A DNA stretch of 64,000 nucleotides. Source: an uncultured bacterium (GTDB lineage: Bacteria; Verrucomicrobiota; Lentisphaeria; Victivallales; UBA1829). Each line of letters begins with the position of its first letter. Within the stretch, counting starts at the first letter, position 1. A program made the translations under genes and the position numbers. Location of the stretch: NCBI GenBank assembly GCA_900548385.1, contig URKJ01000017.1, forward strand, positions 26,634 to 90,633, given 5' to 3'. Shown here piece by piece: positions 50,991 through 59,863 of the stretch. Below the pieces are notes generated by a model that worked only from the letters and a program-made list of their open reading frames with translations, was not told the origin of the DNA and ran no database searches.

Positions 50991-52805
50991 ATGAGCGGTT
51001 CGATCACATTTGTCGGAGCGGGGCCGGGCGCGGCGGATCTGATCACGGTCCGGGGAAAACGGGTGCTGGATGCCGCCGATGTTGTTATTTATGCCGGCTC
51101 GCTGGTCGATGAGCGTCTGCTGGACGGGTCCCGCGCGGAGAAGTACAACAGTGCCGGGATGGATTTTGACGCGGTGATGGACGTGATGATACAAGCCTGG
51201 AACGAGGGAAAACAGGTCGTGCGCCTGCATACCGGAGATCCTGCGATGTACGGTGCGGTCGGCGAGCAGTTCCGTGCGCTGGATGAGCGGGGAATCCCGT
51301 ATGAGGTCGTTCCCGGTGTCAGCAGCGTGTTTGCCGCGGCGGCGGCGCTGAAGACGGAATTTACGATGCCGGGAGTGTCGCAGACCGCGATTCTGACCCG
51401 TGCCGCGGGTCGGACGCCCGTTCCGGAGGGCGAGGAACTGACGGGGCTTGCCGCCCACGGTTCGACTCTCTGTCTGTTCCTGAGTGTGGGAAACATGCGG
51501 AGCGTGACGGATAAACTTCTTGCCGCGGGACGTTCGCCGGAAACTCCGGCAGCGGTGGTTTACCGTGCCGGATGGGAAAATCAGCAGATCGTCCGGGGAA
51601 CGGTTGCCGATATTGCGGAGCGGGTGCGCGAAGCGGGGATTCGGCGTCAGGCGATTGTGATCGTCGGCGATGTTCTGAACCGGACGGGGGGAATGTCGCT
51701 GTTGTATGACAGAAATTTTGCACACGGGTACCGGCGGAAGAATTCGTTCACCGGACGATCTGCGGTGTTTGCCCTGACCTCCGCCGGAGTTCAGAAAGCG
51801 GCGGAGATTGCGGCGGGGATCGACGGCAAAGTCATTGTCGCGGAAAAGTATGCGCATCTCGTCGGCAGGGAGCGTGCCGTGACTTATCGTGACGGCGGTT
51901 TCCGGGAAGCTCTGCGGTCCGCGTGGGCGGAGTACGACGGGCTCGTCATGGTGATGGCAAGCGGAATCGTGGTGCGCTCCTGCGCCGGGCTTTGCACACA
52001 CAAGGCGTCGGATCCGGCGGTGGTCGTGGTGGATGAGCGGGGATGTCATGCGGTGAGTCTGCTCAGCGGACATCTCGGCGGTGCGAACCGTCTGGCGGCG
52101 GATGTGGCGTCGGTTACGGGCGGCGAGGCGGTTGTGACTACGGCAAGCGATGTCCGCGGCATAATGGCTGTGGATGAATTCGCCGCACGGCATGCCATGC
52201 GTGTGTTGAACCCGGAGATGATCGTGCGGATTTCTTCCGCCGCTTTGGAGGGGAACCGGATTGATTTTATGATTCCCGAACCGCTGTTCCGGCTTTATTA
52301 CGGAGATACGCCGAATTTTCATCTGGTCCGGAGCATCGGAGAGAATCCTGCGGTGGTTCTGCTGGAAGACGGTAAAACGCCGGAATTCTCTTCTCCGGTC
52401 CCGGTTCTCCGGCTGAAACGGCGGATGTTCGTTTTGGGAATGGGATGCCGGAAAAATGCCCGTCTTGCGGATTTGGAACAACTTGCAGAGTCCGTTTTGG
52501 AACAGACCGGGACGGATTGGAACGGTGTCCGCCGGATTGCGACTGCCGATTTGAAACTCGGAGAGCCTGCATTGCGGACGCTTGCGGAGAAACACGGACT
52601 GGAGCTGATCGGGTTTTCTGCGGAGGCCTTGAACTCTGTCGAGGTGCCGCATCCGTCGGCGGCGGCACGGGAGAAGCTGGGAATCAATTCCGTTTCGGAA
52701 GCGTCGGCGGTTCTCGGTTCCGGACACGGAAAACTGATCGTGCCGAAACACAAAGGCGATGGAGTGACCGCCGCATTGGCGGAATGGGAGGAGATGGCTG
52801 AATGA
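50991..52805 (+). CDS. CbiF-CbiG fusion: precorrin-4 C11-methyltransferase plus cobalt-precorrin-5A hydrolase
   Basis: A 604-residue protein. Residues 1-250 are CbiF (ITFVGAGPGAADLITVRGKR, YAGSLVDERLL, LHTGDPAMYGAVGEQF, YEVVPGVSSVFAAAA). From about 256 the CbiG part starts (SAVFALTSAGVQKAAEIAAG; GLVMVMASGIVVRSCAGL; LLSGHLGGANRLAADVASVT, a hallmark of CbiG; C-terminal GMGCRKNA and AALAEWEEMAE). CbiF methylates C11; CbiG opens the delta-lactone during ring contraction. It abuts the cbiET gene and overlaps cbiH by 4 bp. Confidence 0.95.
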   Translation: MSGSITFVGAGPGAADLITVRGKRVLDAADVVIYAGSLVDERLLDGSRAEKYNSAGMDFDAVMDVMIQAWNEGKQVVRLHTGDPAMYGAVGEQFRALDERGIPYEVVPGVSSVFAAAAALKTEFTMPGVSQTAILTRAAGRTPVPEGEELTGLAAHGSTLCLFLSVGNMRSVTDKLLAAGRSPETPAAVVYRAGWENQQIVRGTVADIAERVREAGIRRQAIVIVGDVLNRTGGMSLLYDRNFAHGYRRKNSFTGRSAVFALTSAGVQKAAEIAAGIDGKVIVAEKYAHLVGRERAVTYRDGGFREALRSAWAEYDGLVMVMASGIVVRSCAGLCTHKASDPAVVVVDERGCHAVSLLSGHLGGANRLAADVASVTGGEAVVTTASDVRGIMAVDEFAARHAMRVLNPEMIVRISSAALEGNRIDFMIPEPLFRLYYGDTPNFHLVRSIGENPAVVLLEDGKTPEFSSPVPVLRLKRRMFVLGMGCRKNARLADLEQLAESVLEQTGTDWNGVRRIATADLKLGEPALRTLAEKHGLELIGFSAEALNSVEVPHPSAAAREKLGINSVSEASAVLGSGHGKLIVPKHKGDGVTAALAEWEEMAE

Positions 52806-53557
52806 AAACGGTTTATGCTGTCGGGCTCGGTCCCGGATCGTCCGCTCTGCTGACCCCGCGGGCGCGCGAGGTGCTGGCGTTCTGCGATACGGTTGCCGGA
52901 TACCGGACGTATCTGGAACAGATTCCGGAACTGCTACCGGAAAAACGGATCATTGCAAGCGGGATGCGTCAGGAACTGGACCGGTGCCGTGCCGCTCTGG
53001 AAGCCGTGAAAGAGGGGGCGGCGGTCGCCGTGGTCTCTTCCGGCGATGCGGGAATTTACGGCATGGCGGGGCTTTTGATGGAGCTGACGGAGACGGAGGA
53101 GTTCCGGGGGATCAACGTGGAGGTCGTTCCGGGGATCACGGCGGCGTCAGCGGCGGCGGCTCTGGTCGGAGCTCCGCTGATGTGCGATTTCTGTGTGATC
53201 AGTCTTTCGGACCTGCTGGCGGACCGTGAGACGATCTGTCGCCGTATCGCCGCCGCCGCGCAGAGTGATCTGGTGACTGCGCTTTACAATCCCGGCAGCG
53301 TGAAGCGGCGCGAACTGCTGGATTTCGCCGTTGCGGAGTTCCGCAAAGCGGGCGGCGACGCGCTTCCGGTGGCGGTTGTGCACAATGTGGCGCGTCCCGG
53401 AGAACGGTATTCCGTTTGCCCGATCTCCGCGTTTCCGTTTGCGGAGATTGATATGACAACGATTGTGATCATCGGCTGTTCGCGTACTGTTGTCCGGAAC
53501 GGACGGATGTATACATTACGGGGGTATCAGGAGAAGTATGGCGGATTTCAGCACTGA
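52802..53557 (+). CDS. cbiH: Cobalt-precorrin-3 C17-methyltransferase
   Basis: A 251-residue tetrapyrrole methylase. VYAVGLGPGSSALLTPRARE, VAGYRTYLEQI, VVSSGDAGIYGMAGLLMEL, VVPGITAASAAAALVGAPL, CVISLSDLLAD and ALYNPGSVKRRELL are characteristic CbiH/CobJ segments. It contracts the ring and adds the C17 methyl. It starts in overlap with the cbiFG gene, and its 3' end overlaps cbiA by 20 bp. Confidence 0.96.
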   Translation: MKTVYAVGLGPGSSALLTPRAREVLAFCDTVAGYRTYLEQIPELLPEKRIIASGMRQELDRCRAALEAVKEGAAVAVVSSGDAGIYGMAGLLMELTETEEFRGINVEVVPGITAASAAAALVGAPLMCDFCVISLSDLLADRETICRRIAAAAQSDLVTALYNPGSVKRRELLDFAVAEFRKAGGDALPVAVVHNVARPGERYSVCPISAFPFAEIDMTTIVIIGCSRTVVRNGRMYTLRGYQEKYGGFQH

Positions 53558-54914
53558 GTTTTCCGGATTTCTGATAGCCGGAGTCAATTCCGGGAGCGGC
53601 AAGACAACGGTTTCGCTCGCACTGATGCGTGCGTTTTACCGTCGCGGTTTCCGCGTGTCACCGTTCAAATGCGGGCCCGATTATATCGACCCGTCGTTTC
53701 ACCGCCGGGCTGCCGGGGCGGAGTCGGTCAATCTGGATTGCAGAATGATGGGAAAAGAGACGGTCCGACGGAACTGGGAGCGTTTTGCGTCGTCCGCGCG
53801 TGTCGCGGTTGTCGAGGGTGTGATGGGACTTTTTGACGGTGCTGTTTCCGGTTCGGTGGAGGGGTCTTCCGCCGAAGTCGCGGCGGAACTGGGGATTCCC
53901 GTCATTCTTGTGGTCAACGCCAAAGGGATGGCGGGAAGCATTGCGCCGCTCGTCAGCGGTTTTGCCAACTGGAGGCCCGGCGTGAAGATTGCGGGCGTCA
54001 TTGCAAACAACACCGGTTCGGAACGTCATGCGGAACTTTTGCGCAATGCTCTGGAGGCGAACGGATTGCCGCCTCTGCTCGGTGCATTGCCGCGTAATGA
54101 ATCATGGTCTCTGCCGGAACGTCATCTCGGACTCGTTCCCGAAACGGAACAGCCGGTTTTTGATGAGTGGCTGGATTCTCTCGGCGCGGCGGCGGAGGAG
54201 CGGTGTAATTTGGACCGTCTGCTGGAATTGACCCGGCTTGCAAGGCCGGAAGTTCCGCGAGTCCGTGCGGTTCCGCCGTTTGTCCGTCTTGCGGTTGCGC
54301 GGGACCGTGCGTTTCATTTTTATTATCCGGATCAGCTGCGAATGATGGAGGAGGCGGGTATTGAACTGGTCCCGTTTTCGCCGCTTGCGGATTCGGCGCT
54401 CCCGGAACGGGTTCAGGGGGTTTGGATCGGCGGAGGATTTCCGGAGTTGTTTGCGGAAGAATTGGAACGCAATACTGCGATGCGTGCGGCAATCCGGGAT
54501 TTTTCGATGCGCGGCGGTTTGATTTATGCGGAGTGCGGCGGGTATATGTATCTGATGGAATCGCTTTCCGGATTTGACGGGACGGCACACGGAATGTGCG
54601 GGCTGGTTCCCTGCCGCGCGGTCATGACCGCACGGTTCCGGGCGCTTGGATACCGGAGCGTGCACTCTGCCGCTCCGACCTGTTTCGGTCCGGCGGGAAG
54701 TGTGTTCCAGGGACATGAATTTCACTATTCCGAAGCTCCGTCGTGCGGATCGCCTTTGTGGGAGGCGTTTGATTCCGCCGGAAAGCGGGTGCCGTCCGGC
54801 GACGGCTTCCGGATCCGGCGGACATTCGGGAGTTATGTTCATCTGCACTTCGGCACGACGTCGGAAGCCGTTGAATTTTTTGCAAAGGAGCTGAGCCATG
54901 CGGTCTGTTCATGA
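53538..54914 (+). CDS. cbiA: Cobyrinate a,c-diamide synthase
   Basis: A 458-residue protein; the start at 53538 has an AGGAGA in front (the frame continues upstream, but into cbiH). GVNSGSGKTTVSLALMRAFY is the ATP-binding P-loop, FKCGPDYIDPSFH and VVEGVMGLFDG follow, and the C-terminal glutamine amidotransferase has GLIYAECGGYMYLMESL with the Cys. It amidates the a and c side chains using ATP and glutamine. It overlaps cbiB by 17 bp. Confidence 0.96.
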   Translation: MADFSTEFSGFLIAGVNSGSGKTTVSLALMRAFYRRGFRVSPFKCGPDYIDPSFHRRAAGAESVNLDCRMMGKETVRRNWERFASSARVAVVEGVMGLFDGAVSGSVEGSSAEVAAELGIPVILVVNAKGMAGSIAPLVSGFANWRPGVKIAGVIANNTGSERHAELLRNALEANGLPPLLGALPRNESWSLPERHLGLVPETEQPVFDEWLDSLGAAAEERCNLDRLLELTRLARPEVPRVRAVPPFVRLAVARDRAFHFYYPDQLRMMEEAGIELVPFSPLADSALPERVQGVWIGGGFPELFAEELERNTAMRAAIRDFSMRGGLIYAECGGYMYLMESLSGFDGTAHGMCGLVPCRAVMTARFRALGYRSVHSAAPTCFGPAGSVFQGHEFHYSEAPSCGSPLWEAFDSAGKRVPSGDGFRIRRTFGSYVHLHFGTTSEAVEFFAKELSHAVCS

Positions 54915-55842
54915 TCTGATCGTTATTTTTCTGATTGCGTTTCTGCTGGATGTTCTGTTTGGAGATCCGCACAGCCGGTTTCATCCGGTGGCGTTGTTCG
55001 GCAGCTATGCCCGGCGCGTGGAAACTGCGGTTCGGAAACTCTGCGGGAACGGACGGTTTGCCGGAATTTGCGCATGGTGTCTGACGGTGATTCCCGTAAC
55101 GGCGTTGGCATGGACAGTTACGGTGTGGTGCGGCATCGCGGCGGCGGGAGTTTTTCTCTATATCTCAATCGCACTGCGGAGTCTGTTGGATCATTCCGCG
55201 GCGATCCGGGTGCCGTTGCGGTCCGGAGACCTGGAAGAGGGCAGGCGCGCGCTTTCCATGATCGTGAGCCGTAAAACGGAAGGTCTGCCGGAATCGGAGA
55301 TCGTGCGCGGCGGGATTGAGAGTCTCGGCGAAAATTTGATTGATGCTGTTGCCAGCGCATGTTTCTGGTGTGCTGCCGGTTACGGTATCGGCGGTGTTCC
55401 GGGTGCGGCGGCAGGTGCGGTGTTTCTGCGTGCTTTGAATACGTTGGATGCCTGTTGGGGATACCGGAACGACCGTTATCTGCGGTTTGGCTGGTTTGCC
55501 GCGCGGTTTGACGATGCGGCGCATTGGATTCCAGCGCGTCTGACGGCCGTTGCGATCGCTTTGGCGTCCGGGCACCCCGTGCGGGTGCTTTGCTGTGCAT
55601 GGCGGCACCGGAACGATCATCCGAGTCCGAATTCCTGTTGGGGGATGGCGGCGTTCGCGGGGGCGCTTGGGATCCGTCTTGGCGGACCGACTGAGTATCC
55701 GGACGGCCTGGAACGCTATCCATACTGGGGAGACGGCAGGACGGAACTGGATTCGTCGGATCTGCTTGCCGCGGAACGGCTTGCATTGCGGTCCGCGCTG
55801 ATTTTTGTCATTTTGATCTGGAGTGTAGGAATATGGCTTTAA
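54898..55842 (+). CDS. cbiB: Adenosylcobinamide-phosphate synthase (membrane)
   Basis: A 314-residue membrane protein. LLDVLFGDPHSRFHPVALFG, then SRKTEGLPESEIVRGGIESL, GENLIDAVASACFWCAAG, ALNTLDACWGYRNDRYLRFG, and NDHPSPNSCWGMAAFAGALG are highly characteristic CbiB/CobD segments. It attaches aminopropanol (phosphate) to cobyric acid. It overlaps both neighbours. With the CobD-like domain of the fusion gene it forms the cobinamide branch. Confidence 0.96.
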   Translation: MRSVHDLIVIFLIAFLLDVLFGDPHSRFHPVALFGSYARRVETAVRKLCGNGRFAGICAWCLTVIPVTALAWTVTVWCGIAAAGVFLYISIALRSLLDHSAAIRVPLRSGDLEEGRRALSMIVSRKTEGLPESEIVRGGIESLGENLIDAVASACFWCAAGYGIGGVPGAAAGAVFLRALNTLDACWGYRNDRYLRFGWFAARFDDAAHWIPARLTAVAIALASGHPVRVLCCAWRHRNDHPSPNSCWGMAAFAGALGIRLGGPTEYPDGLERYPYWGDGRTELDSSDLLAAERLALRSALIFVILIWSVGIWL

Positions 55843-56456
55843 AGAAACTGGTTCTGATCCGTCACGGAGAACTTCCGGCGGAATTTGCGGGGCGGTTTGT
55901 CGGGAGCACCGATGCGCCGCTTTCGGAGGCGGGGGCGGCGGACTGCCGTGCGCTTGCCGGGATTTGGAGGGGACTGAACAGCGGAGTCACGTTTGTCAGC
56001 CCGAAACTGCGGGCTCTGCAAAGTGCGGAGCTGATTTGCGGTTCCGCGGAATTCGTGACGGATGACCGTTTGCGGGAGGTGGATTTCGGGCGTTGGGAAA
56101 CGCTGAATTTCGAGGAGATCGCCGGAGCGGATCCCGAATACAGCAAATACTGGTACGATCATCCGGATGAGATTCATTTTCCCGGCGGCGAATCGGTGCC
56201 GCAGTTCAATTTGCGGGTGGAAGCGTTTACGGAAATGTTGTTTTCCCTGCCGCAGGATGTGATCACGGTGATCTCGCACGGCGGAGTGCTGACGACGATA
56301 ATCCGCCGTCTGATGGCGCTGCCGCATGAGGCCATGTGGCGCTGGCAGCCGTCGCGGGGGAGTCTTTCCGTGATTGATTTCGATCCGGAATCCCTGCCGG
56401 GCAGGTTCGGTGTATTCAATCTCAAACCGTTGGAGCTGAGCGGATGGCAAAAGTGA
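55833..56456 (+). CDS. cobC: Histidine-phosphatase family protein, probable alpha-ribazole phosphatase
   Basis: A 207-residue protein. LVLIRHGELPAEFAGRFVGS carries the RHG phosphohistidine motif; SPKLRALQSAELI, then REVDFGRWETLNFEEI and ITVISHGGVLTTIIRRLMAL complete the phosphatase core. In B12 operons such genes are CobC, removing phosphate from alpha-ribazole phosphate or cobalamin phosphate. Overlaps of 10 bp with cbiB and 13 bp with cobU show tight coupling. Other small-molecule phosphatases share the fold, so the name rests on context. Confidence 0.85.
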   Translation: MALKKLVLIRHGELPAEFAGRFVGSTDAPLSEAGAADCRALAGIWRGLNSGVTFVSPKLRALQSAELICGSAEFVTDDRLREVDFGRWETLNFEEIAGADPEYSKYWYDHPDEIHFPGGESVPQFNLRVEAFTEMLFSLPQDVITVISHGGVLTTIIRRLMALPHEAMWRWQPSRGSLSVIDFDPESLPGRFGVFNLKPLELSGWQK

Positions 56457-56983
56457 TTTTAGTGGCCGGTGGGTGCCGGAGCGGGAAGAGCGCGTTTGCG
56501 GAACAGCTGGCAAAATCGCATTCCGGAGCGCTCCGGTATATTGCGACCTGTCATGTGTTTGACGGGGAAATGGCTGAGCGCGTGCGCCGTCACCGGGAAC
56601 GCCGGAGTGCGGACGGCTGGGTGACGATCGAGGAGGAATATGAGCTGGCGGAGGCGCTGGAGCAGTGCCCGCCGGGAAGTTCGGTCCTGGTCGATTGTCT
56701 GACTCTCTGGATCAACAACCTGATGTTCCGTGCGGAACAGGAAGGACGCGTGTTCGGGGAACGGATGATGACATCGGAATGCGCCCGTCTGGAACGGCAG
56801 CTTGATTTGATGGAGGGAACGGTCGTTTTTGTATTGAATGAAGTCGGGATGGGCGTCGTTCCGGAAAATGCGCTGGCCCGCCGGTTCCGGGATTGTTCGG
56901 GACGCTGCGGACAGCTGATCGCGGCTCTGGCGGACGAGGTCTACTGGGTCGTTTGCGGAATCCCGTCGAAATTGAAAGGCTGA
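56444..56983 (+). CDS. cobU: Adenosylcobinamide kinase / guanylyltransferase
   Basis: A 179-residue protein. VAGGCRSGKSAFAEQLAKS is the P-loop, IATCHVFDGEMAERVRRHRE carries the guanylylated-His region typical of CobU, and SSVLVDCLTLWINNLMF and VFVLNEVGMGVVPENALARR follow. It phosphorylates and then GMP-transfers to adenosylcobinamide. It lies between cobC and cobT. Length is normal. Confidence 0.96.
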   Translation: MAKVILVAGGCRSGKSAFAEQLAKSHSGALRYIATCHVFDGEMAERVRRHRERRSADGWVTIEEEYELAEALEQCPPGSSVLVDCLTLWINNLMFRAEQEGRVFGERMMTSECARLERQLDLMEGTVVFVLNEVGMGVVPENALARRFRDCSGRCGQLIAALADEVYWVVCGIPSKLKG

Positions 56984-56984
56984 G

Positions 56985-58043
56985 ATGATGAATCTGACAG
57001 AGTGTTTGAAACGGATTGAACCGCAGTCTGCGGAATGGCGCGTGGCGGCGGAGCGGCATATTCATACGCTGACCATGCCGCGTTGGGCGCTGGGGCGTCT
57101 TTTGGATCTTGCGGTGGACCTTGCGGGGATGACCCGCCGTCTGGATGTTCCGACCGCCCGGAAGAGAGTGATTCTGATGGCGGGAGACCATGGCGTTGTT
57201 GCGGAAGGTGTATCGCCGCAGCCGCAATGCGTGACGGTTCAGATGTTGCGCAATTTCAGCCGTGGCGGCGGAGCTATTCGCGTTCTCGGCGCGACGGCGG
57301 GAGCGGAGGTCTGTCTGGTGGACCTCGGAGTCAACGCGGATGTCCGCGATATTCCGGGGGTGGTTCATCGCAAGATCGCGATGGGAACTGCCAATATGCG
57401 GCACGGTCCGGCGATGACGCGGGAACAGGCGGTGCTGTCCGTGGAAACCGGGATCCGGCTTGCCGGGGAGTTTGCTCCGGAGACCGATGTGTTTGCCACC
57501 GGAGAAATGGGGATCGGCAACACCACGCCGAGTTCCGCCATCGTAACGGTGTTTGCCGGAGAGCCGGATCCGACGCCTTATGTCGGCAGCGGAGCGGGAC
57601 TGGATGCGCGTCTGCTGGCTCACAAAGCCGCCGTGATCCGCGAGGCGATCGAACGGAATGTGCCGGATCGTTCCGATGCGCTGGATGTGCTTGCAAAAGT
57701 CGGCGGTTTTGAGATCGGGGGGATCGCCGGTGTGATCCTCGGAGCGGCTGCTTGCCGCAAACCGGTGCTTGTGGACGGATTCATTTCGACCGCCGGGGCA
57801 TTGATTGCACAGGCATTGTCACCGGATGCCGCGGACTATATGATTCTTGCTCATTCGAGCGTGGAGCGCGGACACCGCCGGATGCGGGAGATGCTTGGAA
57901 AATCGCCGCTTCTGGATTTGAATCTGCGGCTGGGCGAGGGAACGGGTGCCGCGCTTGCGATGCCGCTTCTGGACGCCGCCCATGCCGTGATGACGGAAAT
58001 GTCCACGTTTGAATCCGCCGGGGTAACGGAGGAGGGGCTTTGA
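56985..58043 (+). CDS. cobT: Nicotinate-nucleotide:dimethylbenzimidazole phosphoribosyltransferase
   Basis: A 352-residue protein (the second ATG at 56988 is an equal start candidate). VILMAGDHGVVAEGVSPQPQ, GMGNTTPSSA-like GEMGIGNTTPSSAIV, GGFEIGGIAGVILGAA, LLDLNLRLGEGTGAALAMPL, and MTEMSTFESAGVTEE near the end, whose Glu is the likely catalytic base, are all CobT features. It makes alpha-ribazole phosphate, the lower-ligand precursor. One base separates it from cobU, one from cobS. Confidence 0.97.
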   Translation: MMNLTECLKRIEPQSAEWRVAAERHIHTLTMPRWALGRLLDLAVDLAGMTRRLDVPTARKRVILMAGDHGVVAEGVSPQPQCVTVQMLRNFSRGGGAIRVLGATAGAEVCLVDLGVNADVRDIPGVVHRKIAMGTANMRHGPAMTREQAVLSVETGIRLAGEFAPETDVFATGEMGIGNTTPSSAIVTVFAGEPDPTPYVGSGAGLDARLLAHKAAVIREAIERNVPDRSDALDVLAKVGGFEIGGIAGVILGAAACRKPVLVDGFISTAGALIAQALSPDAADYMILAHSSVERGHRRMREMLGKSPLLDLNLRLGEGTGAALAMPLLDAAHAVMTEMSTFESAGVTEEGL

Positions 58044-58044
58044 C

Positions 58045-58770
58045 ATGCGTCCATTCCTTGCCGCCGTCTCTCTGATTACCTGCGTTCCGCTGGGTGGTTT
58101 TCTGCCGTCGGAGCGGGATTTGCAGCGTTGTTCAAACTGGTTTCCCGTTGTGGGGCTGCTTGCCGGCTGTGTGCTGTATTATCCTGCGTTTTATGCTCTG
58201 ATGTGGTTTGGTGCGGCGGGGGCGGTACTGATTGTTGCAATGCTGGAAGCGGTGTCGAAAGGGTTTCATCTGGATGGACTTGCCGATACGGCGGACGCGT
58301 TTCTGAGCAGCCGGAGTCGCGAGCGGAAGCTGGAGATCATGCGGGACAGTCACATCGGAACGATGGGGGTTGCGGCGATCGTACTGGTTCTGCTCGGAAA
58401 ATATGCGGTGTTTTCCCGCCTGACGCCGGAACAGGCGGCGGTATCAGTTCTTTTCTGTGCGTTCGCCGGACGGTTTGCCGTGAGTTCGTATCTTCTGATC
58501 TCGCACTATGTACGCCCGCAGGGACTTGGATTGGTGCTTTATGCGCGGCGTCCGTACTGGGGGGGGCTTGCGGGACTGTTTGCCGGAGTTGCCGGGAGCT
58601 GGTTTCTGATGGGACACTGCTGGTTGTTTCTGCCGCTGGTTCTGTTTGTTGTTCTCTGGGACCGGATCTGTCGTTGTCAGATCGGCGGTGCGACCGGGGA
58701 CACGATCGGAGCCTGTGAGCAGTTGACGGAATTGCTGATTTGTGTGGAATTGTTATACTTTTTTTCATAA
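58045..58770 (+). CDS. cobS: Adenosylcobinamide-GDP ribazoletransferase (cobalamin synthase)
   Basis: A 241-residue membrane protein with about six spans. FHLDGLADTADAFLSSRSRE, then KLEIMRDSHIGTMGVAAIVL are the acidic catalytic stretch of CobS; GGATGDTIGACEQLTELL at the C-terminus is also typical. It joins the cobinamide-GDP with alpha-ribazole (phosphate) to complete the nucleotide loop. It is the last gene of the operon; a tRNA follows. Confidence 0.96.
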   Translation: MRPFLAAVSLITCVPLGGFLPSERDLQRCSNWFPVVGLLAGCVLYYPAFYALMWFGAAGAVLIVAMLEAVSKGFHLDGLADTADAFLSSRSRERKLEIMRDSHIGTMGVAAIVLVLLGKYAVFSRLTPEQAAVSVLFCAFAGRFAVSSYLLISHYVRPQGLGLVLYARRPYWGGLAGLFAGVAGSWFLMGHCWLFLPLVLFVVLWDRICRCQIGGATGDTIGACEQLTELLICVELLYFFS

Positions 58771-58786
58771 AAATCGTCTTTTTGAT

Positions 58787-58814
58787 TTGCAAATCCGTTC
58801 CCCTGTGTTATATT
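58787..58814 (+). promoter_or_regulatory. Predicted promoter of tRNA-Ser
   Basis: TTGCAA (58787-58792), 16 bp, TATATT (58809-58814), 19 bp before the tRNA 5' end. It overlaps no coding sequence. Confidence 0.55.
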
Positions 58815-58833
58815 ACGCAATCGAATTTAATTC

Positions 58834-58923
58834 GGAGAGATGGCCGAGCGGTTGAAGGCGCAGCATTGGAAATGCTGTTTAGGAGAAATCTTAACGCGAG
58901 TTCGAATCTCGCTCTCTCCGCCA
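58834..58923 (+). tRNA. tRNA-Ser (anticodon GGA)
   Basis: The 7-bp acceptor stem is GGAGAGA (58834-58840) with TCTCTCC (58913-58919), discriminator G and encoded CCA (58921-58923). The anticodon stem-loop is CAGCA-TTGGAAA-TGCTG, giving GGA. A long variable arm (class II) precedes GCGAG-TTCGAAT-CTCGC, the T arm. It decodes UCC/UCU codons. It marks the border between the B12 operon and an AT-rich accessory tract. Confidence 0.95.
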
Positions 58924-59863
58924 TCTATTTTTTCCTTTCCGATTTCTGGCAAAAAGAAAATCTTTTATTCAAAAACGCTAAAAGTCATTGGCGTAAAGGG
59001 ATTTGCGCAAATTGCTGAGGTGTGTTTGAAACACATTCAGAATTTGAAAAAAGGTCTTTTTCAGAGAAAAATCACGACTCTGGCGTCTGAATTCTGAGTT
59101 TTGTTGAAAAGGTCAAAAATTCAGTTAAAGTAGCAAGTTGTTGATTATGAACAATCTTTGATTTTTATAGTGTAACTGGCATGGGTGGGGGGTATCGCAC
59201 TCGGTCGAAATGAAAACACACCCTCTTTTTTTCTGACCCGGATTTGAGTTTAAAAATTATAACTGACACCCTGTTTTAACGGGGGGCTGAAAATATTTCT
59301 CTATCAAGATTTTTTCCGCACCCTCGGTCTGATTTGAAAAACGTTGCCTCTTCCGCCTCAAAAAACGTCCTATTTTAACTGGCAAAAAGGGTGCAGTTGA
59401 ACACATGGCTGCCATTTTTCATTCAGCCCCCTGTTTTCTGTGAAATTTTCTTTAAAAACATTTCACTTTTTGCCTTGCGGACTCTTGTGAAGTTTTTCTT
59501 CTTGCTGGACATACTCAAATGATTATAAGGAGGTGTTGCCATTACAGCTCTTCTCGCGTCTTGCAATCACAAGGGATCGGCAGGTTTGGTCACTATAATC
59601 AATCAGAAAACAGGTCCTTTTTCAAGAGCCTTCTCTCAAAATGTGCGCAATTTTCCGGACGTTATCTTTGCGGGAAAGGCGATCCGGAGAAAACTCCGGA
59701 CTGTCCGAAGGTGGAGTGAAAGCGGAGTAATTCTTTGATTCCTGCCATTCCCGACCGTTACGAAAATGCGAATCTGACATGGAAAATATAGGGGGGATCC
59801 TTGGTTTTACAAACTCATCAAACCATTTTCCCGCAGCTTAGCACAGTTTTTAATTTCTCTGTT
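58924..59863. other. About 0.9-kb region without a supported gene
   Basis: AT-rich. It has an inverted repeat GGGGGCTGAA (59282-59291) / TTCAGCCCCC (59422-59431) and a direct repeat CCCTGTTTT beside each arm. Around 59527-59533 a strong AAGGAGG precedes 59541, where an ATT-initiated 65-codon frame to 59738 could exist (ITALLASCNHKG...); it has no known family and a weak start. A structured RNA or decayed gene is possible. Nothing more is supported. Confidence 0.35.

Noticed and set aside
49872..52751. Very long open frame on the minus strand opposite the cbiE/T and cbiF/G genes
   Set aside because: It lies antisense to two clear B12 enzymes, is very rich in Arg, His and Pro and has no domain; it is a composition effect.
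58781..58800. GATTTGCAAATC palindrome after cobS as a terminator or operator
   Set aside because: It is short, overlaps the tRNA promoter and has no U-tract.
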